From: JACQKT01 sp038063055
Lineage (GTDB): Bacteria; Patescibacteriota; Minisyncoccia; UBA6257; 2-01-FULL-56-20
Reading direction: 5' to 3'
Length of the DNA: 46,430 nucleotides
Assembly: GCA_038063055.1 (NCBI GenBank)
Contig: JBBTVY010000008.1
Location: 1 to 46,430 of the forward strand
The translations under genes were made by a program, and so were the position numbers. The notes under the pieces are model-generated. The model saw only the letters and a list, made by a program, of their open reading frames with translations, had not been told where the DNA came from and ran no database searches. Below are positions 42,290 through 46,430 of this stretch, in pieces (position 1 is the stretch's first letter; each line of letters begins with the position of its first letter).

Positions 42290-43645
42290 TCAGGTTCGAG
42301 CCGAAGATTTTTTGGGGGAGGATTTTTTGGAGGGGAGGTCGTCATTTTTTGCTATTTCGTCTAGTAAAGAAGCGTCTTTTATCCACTCCCGCATGGGTTC
42401 GAGCCACCGCGTTCCCCCTCTTTGCGACTTGGCGATAACCTCCTCGGCCGACTTCTTTTCGGACATAAGCCCTCGCTTCTTGGCGAGGTAGGTTTCTCGG
42501 TCTATGTCCTGCTCAATGTAGAGGTCGGTAACGACGTCTATCCTGCGTTTGATGTCGGCGATTTTCTCCTGCAAGCCACGGACGAAAGTATCCGTGGTGC
42601 GGGAGATGTTTTTCTCGTCCTCATCTGTGCGTCTCGATAAATCTTGTGCCCAATCCTCCGGCATTGTGTAGTGCGTGAGGATTTCGGAAAGATCGGCGGC
42701 GAGGACTTCCTCGCGGACGTAAGGTTGCGAGCAACCGCCTTTCTTCTTGGTACAGCGATAGTAGGTATAGCCTTTCTGCTTCTCGGCAGTTATACCCATA
42801 CCGCACTCGCCGCAACGCAAAAGGCCGCAAAGGGCTTTCGGGTATCTCCCGTTCTTGTGCGGGTGTCCGCGTCGGACAAGGACGCCCTGCACTTTGTCGA
42901 AAAGTTGCTTGTCTACGAGCGGCGTATGTTTGCCCTCGTATATCTCTCCGGCGTAGCGAAAGTGTCCGTAGTAAAACGGATTGGTGAGAATAAATTTCGC
43001 TCGGTCTTTGTGCAGCCGGTTGCCGTAAATACTCCTAACGCCGTTTTCAAATAGATATCGAGAAATGTCTTCGAGGCGGGAGTTTCCCTGTGCATATAGC
43101 TCAAAGGCGGCTCTGATAGTCTTGGACTTTTTCCTATCAACGACGATGGTTTTAGCTCGCACGTCGTTGAGGTAGCCGATAGGGGCGAGCGATGGATATT
43201 CGCCGCGTTTCACTTTCTCGTGAAGGGCGCGTTTTGTGTTCGCGGACAAGTCGAGAATGAACTGGTTAGCCATTCCGAACTCTACGCTCATAAGCATAAA
43301 ATTATCGGTCGGGCGATAACTTCTGTCATGCGTCTGTATATGTTGAATGATGCCACGTTGGAGAAACCAGCTTATCTGCCCGCCGTCCACCGGATTGCGA
43401 GCCAAGCGATCTAACTTCCAACAAATAATGCCCTGTGCTTCACCAGTCTGTATGCGTCGAAGCATATCGTTGAAGATCGGGCGGCCGGGCATTTTTGCCG
43501 TCCGCTTCTCTACAAATTCGGCGGCAACTTCTAGCCCCTCGCTCTTGGCGAGCGAACGGAGTTCGTCTAACTGACCTTCGATGGAGAGGACTTGTTTATC
43601 CTCGACATCGGTTGATTTTCGGGCGTAGAGGAAATATTGGGGCAT
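42290..43645 (-). CDS. Large serine recombinase (resolvase/integrase)
   Basis: Catalyses site-specific DNA integration, excision or inversion. In 451 residues it has the N-terminal resolvase domain with the nucleophile S11 (YARKST), the DRLAR motif at 79-83 (ICWKLDRLARNP), the recombinase domain (YPSLAPIGYLND, FYYGHFRYAGEIYEGKH), a zinc ribbon (CGLLRCGECGMGI ... YYRCTKKKGGCSQPY) and a C-terminal coiled coil with a lysine/serine tail. On its strand a TATAAT (43652-43657) lies six nt before the ATG. The stop codon sits two bases inside the left inverted repeat border. It divides the island with the divergent operon. Confidence 0.93.
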   Translation of the reverse strand: MPQYFLYARKSTDVEDKQVLSIEGQLDELRSLAKSEGLEVAAEFVEKRTAKMPGRPIFNDMLRRIQTGEAQGIICWKLDRLARNPVDGGQISWFLQRGIIQHIQTHDRSYRPTDNFMLMSVEFGMANQFILDLSANTKRALHEKVKRGEYPSLAPIGYLNDVRAKTIVVDRKKSKTIRAAFELYAQGNSRLEDISRYLFENGVRSIYGNRLHKDRAKFILTNPFYYGHFRYAGEIYEGKHTPLVDKQLFDKVQGVLVRRGHPHKNGRYPKALCGLLRCGECGMGITAEKQKGYTYYRCTKKKGGCSQPYVREEVLAADLSEILTHYTMPEDWAQDLSRRTDEDEKNISRTTDTFVRGLQEKIADIKRRIDVVTDLYIEQDIDRETYLAKKRGLMSEKKSAEEVIAKSQRGGTRWLEPMREWIKDASLLDEIAKNDDLPSKKSSPKKSSART

Positions 43646-43959
43646 GGTTGGATTATAGCTCCTTATGTTAAATTAAAGAAACAAGGGCTGTTGATTACTG
43701 TTCCTTTATTATTTCTCTGGAATTACAATCCTACTAAAAATCGATAAAAGCCCTTTATATATAGGCTGAATAAGGAGTTTCGTGCTCAAAAGATTATACA
43801 TCAATAAAGGAACTCTCACTAAGGAAAAGCTAAAATAGCTTGGTTTTAAAGGGCATTTTTATGTAACCGTAATTCATTTACTCATTTAACTTGCATATAA
43901 TCCTAGCCTATGCTATGATCTGCCTGTCCAATAAATAATACAAACCCAACAATAATCTT
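43646..43959. promoter_or_regulatory. 314-bp divergent regulatory region of the island
   Basis: No gene. For the operon, TTGCAT at 43891-43896, a 17-nt spacer and TATGAT at 43914-43919 give a good promoter, with the ATG 40 nt further. For the recombinase, TATAAT (minus strand) lies at 43652-43657. Between them are inverted word pairs (AAAAGCCCTTTA / TAAAGGGCATTTTT, and TTCCTTTATT / AATAAAGGAA) that could be recombinase or repressor sites, or a weak terminator (TAAAGGGCATTTTT). Confidence 0.5.
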
Positions 43960-44376
43960 ATGCCCGACAAACACGATGCCCTTAAAAAACTCTTTACCGA
44001 CGAGAATGATGTTAATGCTAGCGAACTCTTTGATATCCTCTCTCCCTTCATAAAGATAAATAAAACAAACAAAACTATAATCTTTTTGGATACTGCTCAT
44101 AGCCAGCCCCTGAAGAACAAAGTTATTATCTTCTTACTTGCAAAGAAAGCCTTGTTTTTACTAAAAGAGGTAGAGAGCGATCGTGTTAAACCAAAAAACA
44201 TAATCGAAGAGACTGGTATCCCGAAAGGAAGTGTGTTGCCCACTTTAAAATTCTTGAAAGAAGCTAAAGGAGGTAGCCTAATAAGTTCAGAAAAAGGTGA
44301 ATATTATATTTCAAGTTACCAGATTTCTAAGATTAAAAACAAAAATATCTTAAACGATTATGAAAAGAACAAATAA
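43960..44376 (+). CDS. Island operon gene 1: small winged-helix-like protein
   Basis: No named family recognised. The 138 residues have an N-terminal helical half and, from about residue 55 to 128, a winged-helix-like pattern (KNKVIIFLLAKKALFLLKEV, then PKNIIEETGIPKGSVLPTLK, then a GGSLISSEKGEYYIS wing). From memory, similar small proteins occur in archaea beside relatives of the next genes; this is unverified. It heads a tight four-gene operon (overlap of 17 bp with gene 2). It may regulate the operon or be a DNA/RNA-sensing part. Confidence 0.55.
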   Translation: MPDKHDALKKLFTDENDVNASELFDILSPFIKINKTNKTIIFLDTAHSQPLKNKVIIFLLAKKALFLLKEVESDRVKPKNIIEETGIPKGSVLPTLKFLKEAKGGSLISSEKGEYYISSYQISKIKNKNILNDYEKNK

Positions 44377-44698
44377 AGAAATTATTAGCGAGATAAAAAC
44401 ATTGCTCGCTGAATTAGAGGGAGCAGATCCCCGCTCGTTAGCAGTAGAAGAAAAAACTAATACTGCCGTCAAGAAAAATCTAAGCGGTTGTATCGGTGCA
44501 ATACAAAGTTTAATAGATGAAGGTTTTCTGGACACCCTTAAGACCGTGCCACAAGTTGTTGAAAAACTAAGAGAGGAAGGCCAGCCCTATAGTAAAGAAT
44601 TGGTGTCTATGAATTTACTTAATCTTTTAAAGCCTCCGCGTAAAATTCTCAGGAGAATAAAGCAGAATAAACAATGGAATTATATTGTTAGGAAATAA
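44360..44698 (+). CDS. Island operon gene 2: small winged-helix-like protein
   Basis: No named family recognised. The 112 residues have a helical N-terminus and a C-terminal half resembling archaeal and phage small proteins with the pattern 'LI-EGFFD-PKT...V-E-L...LRRI...W-Y': here LIDEGFLDTLKTVPQVVEKL, then LLNLLKPPRKILRRIKQNKQ and WNYIV. That pattern suggests a winged helix; the family resemblance is from memory. The gene overlaps gene 1 by 17 bp. Confidence 0.55.
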   Translation: MKRTNKEIISEIKTLLAELEGADPRSLAVEEKTNTAVKKNLSGCIGAIQSLIDEGFLDTLKTVPQVVEKLREEGQPYSKELVSMNLLNLLKPPRKILRRIKQNKQWNYIVRK

Positions 44699-44704
44699 AA
44701 AGTT

Positions 44705-45103
44705 ATGAACGAAATACAAAAAATAATTAGCCGCCTTGAAAAACTTGAGAACGCCGTTTTCGGCGAATCTGGGTTGAATAAAAGAATCACCCCTCTTCCA
44801 TCAAAAGACGTGGATATCAATTTAAATGAGAGAGCTTTCATTAAAAAATATTGTCTAAAGTTCAATGGACAGGAGTCTTTTACTCTTATTTGTGCCTTTT
44901 TAGCTAAAGGGAAAGGGAATATTCCAATTGATTTATCGGAAATAAAAAGTGTATGGAAAAGGTGTTTAGGGATAATCGGTTATCCTTACGGTTCAATATA
45001 TTCGACAAGAGCAAAAGAAAACGGTTGGGTGAATGTCTTAGAAGGTAAGAGAGCAACTTATACTCTTGGGAAAAAGTGGGCTGATATCTTGAAACATGAG
45101 TAG
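44705..45103 (+). CDS. Island operon gene 3: small protein of unknown function
   Basis: No named family recognised. The 132 residues begin with a short coiled helix (MNEIQKIISRLEKLENAVFG). A compact domain follows, with NERAFIKKYCLKFNGQESFT, LICAFLAKGKGNIPIDLSEI, VWKRCLGIIGYPYGSIYSTR and AKENGWVNVLEGKRATYTLG. The STRAKENGWV segment is, from memory, shared with archaeal proteins encoded beside gene-2 relatives. It lies 6 bp after gene 2 and overlaps gene 4 by 8 bp. Confidence 0.55.
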   Translation: MNEIQKIISRLEKLENAVFGESGLNKRITPLPSKDVDINLNERAFIKKYCLKFNGQESFTLICAFLAKGKGNIPIDLSEIKSVWKRCLGIIGYPYGSIYSTRAKENGWVNVLEGKRATYTLGKKWADILKHE

Positions 45104-45836
45104 TATCCTAAAAAATATTCCTAAAAACCTTGAAGACGGCCTGTTTACAGAATACACCGAACTTAAACGCCGCTTTCAATTAAACGATGTTGGCCCAAGT
45201 CAACTGAACGGTGGTAGGCTTGCTGAGGTTATCTTAAGAATTTTCCAACACTTACTCAAAATACCAGTTTCCCCCTTTGAAAATGAAATAAAGACGGAGG
45301 AAAAAACGAGAATATTAAACAAGGTCATTAGCGACGCCACTATTGATATTCATATTCGTCAAAAGGTCTCTTCAATAGCTAGAATGTTACTCGATTTTAG
45401 GAACAACAGAAATGTGGCCCATCTCGGGGGTTTTAGTGCTAACAGTATTGACGCACAGTTTGTTCTCTCCAGTTCAAATTGGATCATCGCCGAGTTTATA
45501 AGAGTGTTCGGTAACTACTCCCTAGAGGACGCTCAGGAATTAATCGACTCTATCGCAGTTCCAACTTACCCTGTTATCTTTGACATAGAAGGAGACGATT
45601 TTATAGCAAGAGATGATCTAACTGTAAAAGAAGAGGTGTTAGTGTTGGTCTGTATTAAAAAACGAGATTTTAATTTTCTGTTCGCAAAGACAAAGGATAA
45701 GAACAAATCCAGATTTAAAAAAACTTTAGAGAGCTTGGGAAAAGAGAAGAAGATTGTTTTAAAGAATGGCCTATATCACATCTTGCCTAATGGAATTAAA
45801 GAAGTGCAAGAAAAAAACCTTCTAAAATTAAATTAG
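45096..45836 (+). CDS. Island operon gene 4: HEPN-like protein with C-terminal winged helix
   Basis: A 246-residue, mainly helical protein. Residues 90-140 read like a HEPN domain: LLDFRNNRNVAHLGGF carries R102-N-x5-H109, which fits the HEPN R-x4-6-H RNase motif, followed by SIDAQFVLSSSNWIIAEFIR. Residues 175-246 look like a winged helix (KNKSRFKKTLESLGKEKKIV, NGLYHILPNGI). HEPN proteins are common RNase toxins and effectors in defence systems, so an RNA-cleaving role is plausible; activity is inference. The start ATG lies inside the end of gene 3, so the proteins are likely made together. Confidence 0.6.
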   Translation: MSSILKNIPKNLEDGLFTEYTELKRRFQLNDVGPSQLNGGRLAEVILRIFQHLLKIPVSPFENEIKTEEKTRILNKVISDATIDIHIRQKVSSIARMLLDFRNNRNVAHLGGFSANSIDAQFVLSSSNWIIAEFIRVFGNYSLEDAQELIDSIAVPTYPVIFDIEGDDFIARDDLTVKEEVLVLVCIKKRDFNFLFAKTKDKNKSRFKKTLESLGKEKKIVLKNGLYHILPNGIKEVQEKNLLKLN

Positions 45837-45915
45837 AGATAACTTATTGTATTTTCGTTTATCCAAAAAATCCTCCCTCCAAAAATCTTCGGCTCTGAAT
45901 TTCTTGAACCTGTAT

Positions 45916-46018
45916 TTTGCGAAATAAAAAAGTCGTAGAAATCCCCGTAAAACAATGGGCGACGCTCCGCGTCGCACGCCAAAATTTTTCTCAAAACCCA
46001 CTAAGTTTTTCTGCTGCT
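45916..46018 (-). repeat. Right 103-bp inverted repeat
   Basis: Exact reverse complement of 42186-42288. On its inner side (about 45868-45915) an altered copy of the recombinase 3' end remains (TCCAAAAAATCCTCCCTCC, then AAAATCTTCGGCTC) with a small insertion. Confidence 0.95.
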
Positions 46019-46430
46019 TATCTGTATTCTACCGCTCGAACGGATATTATGGGAAATCTGGGGACATTTACCTAGTCATACAGGTAGTCACTCGCCCTAT
46101 GCCGGAATGACTACCCTCCATCTCTGAAACTGCCTATTATTCCTCGCTCTTTTTGGGGTGCTCCTCTCAAATCTCAAGTCCGACTTCACTCCGGTTTACC
46201 CCTTCACGCACCCCTTCACTCGGGTACTGCCGGAATGAAGGGGTAGCTAGTCTCAATATCGCCTCCATTGCTCGCTTTTCTGCCCTCGCCACGTCAAAAT
46301 CCCAAGTCCGACTTCACTCCGCTTTGTGCCTCCGTTCGAGCTTGTGGTATGACCCCGTTTTTCTGGTCACAGAGTCCCTGCCTAGACCGCCCTTCGGGCG
46401 GTTGCAGTCGGGCGGCAATTCCTTCCCCCA
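46019..46430. other. Gene-free region with two related stem-loops and a direct repeat
   Basis: 412 bp outside the island with no supportable gene. Two hairpins have different stems but the same 17-nt loop plan CTCG-N6-GCCGGAA: 46083-46115 (GGTAGTCA/TGACTACC) and 46210-46244 (ACCCCTTCA/TGAAGGGGT). A 19-bp direct repeat CAAGTCCGACTTCACTCCG occurs at 46175-46193 and 46303-46321. A third hairpin, ACCGCCC-TTC-GGGCGGT, lies at 46386-46402. Just outside the right repeat, the minus strand contains GAGCGGTAGAA, resembling a tRNA D-arm. Confidence 0.6.

Larger units (their letters stand above)
42186..46018. mobile_element. Serine-recombinase island bounded by inverted repeats at tRNA-Asn
   Basis: 3.83 kb between perfect 103-bp inverted repeats. 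It contains a large serine recombinase on the minus strand and a divergent four-gene operon on the plus strand. Insertion at a tRNA 3' end and the presence of the recombinase show mobility. Inverted rather than direct flanking repeats are unusual and would allow inversion of the whole segment. The plus-strand operon is visibly more AT-rich than the recombinase and the rest of the window. Confidence 0.75.

Noticed and set aside
42116..46018. Direct att repeats (attL/attR) of a classical genomic island
   Set aside because: No direct repeat of the tRNA-Asn 3' end was found at the right side; only the inverted 103-bp copy and a weak D-arm-like word are seen.
1..46430. CRISPR arrays
   Set aside because: No regularly spaced direct repeats with unique spacers were seen; the repeats present are dispersed or inverted.

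Overview
The window looks like a chromosomal piece of a Patescibacteria (CPR) genome, most likely a Parcubacteria-type lineage. This rests on gene content and style: short informational proteins (613-aa AlaRS, 1063-aa DnaE, 59-aa bL33), few Shine-Dalgarno sites, many start codons 6-7 nt behind a -10 box, and membrane or surface proteins of CPR type (baseplate-J-like, lamin-tail, LamG/metalloprotease, VKOR). No database search was possible. Family calls come from motifs read in the translations, and the taxonomic call is an inference.

Layout. 1-7.2 kb (+): the 3' part of a fused rpoB-rpoC gene, then rpsF, ssb, rpsR and a PAP2 phosphatase. Two short terminal-inverted-repeat elements sit exactly against the ssb and PAP2 start codons. 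7.3-11.6 kb (-): a GT39-like membrane glycosyltransferase, a metal ABC permease and ATPase, and a secreted protein of unknown function, facing a divergent Fur-family regulator. 12.2-23.4 kb (+): dnaG, rpoD, alaS, a degenerate FtsA/PilM-like protein, a nested repeat element holding a GIY-YIG fragment, a baseplate-J-like membrane protein, VKOR, adk, map, a GT2 glycosyltransferase and greA. 23.5-28.1 kb (+): a secreted LamG/zinc-metalloprotease gene and an anchored protein of unknown function, each followed by a diverged second copy, lying between greA and lysS. 28.2-30.1 kb (+): lysS and a nucleotidyltransferase. 30.2-33.4 kb (-): dnaE. 33.5-36.5 kb (+): a broken tRNA, three intact tRNAs (Thr-UGU, Thr-GGU, Trp-CCA), NUDIX, rpmG, a membrane protein, rpsP, khpA and efp. 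36.6-38.2 kb (-): a lamin-tail surface protein. 38.7-42.2 kb (+): class II ribonucleotide reductase, a GGDEF protein and tRNA-Asn.

42.19-46.02 kb is a mobile island starting at the 3' end of tRNA-Asn. It is bounded by perfect 103-bp inverted repeats. It carries a large serine recombinase (-) and a compact AT-rich four-gene operon (+): three small proteins, at least two with winged-helix-like character, and a HEPN-like protein with an R-x6-H motif. This operon is the best candidate for an undescribed system, perhaps defence or toxin-like. The last 0.4 kb is gene-free and rich in hairpin repeats.

How the genes fit together: most of the window is core information processing (transcription, replication initiation and elongation, translation, tRNA charging) plus envelope functions. 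The accessory parts are the duplicated protease cassette, the repeat elements and the recombinase island.
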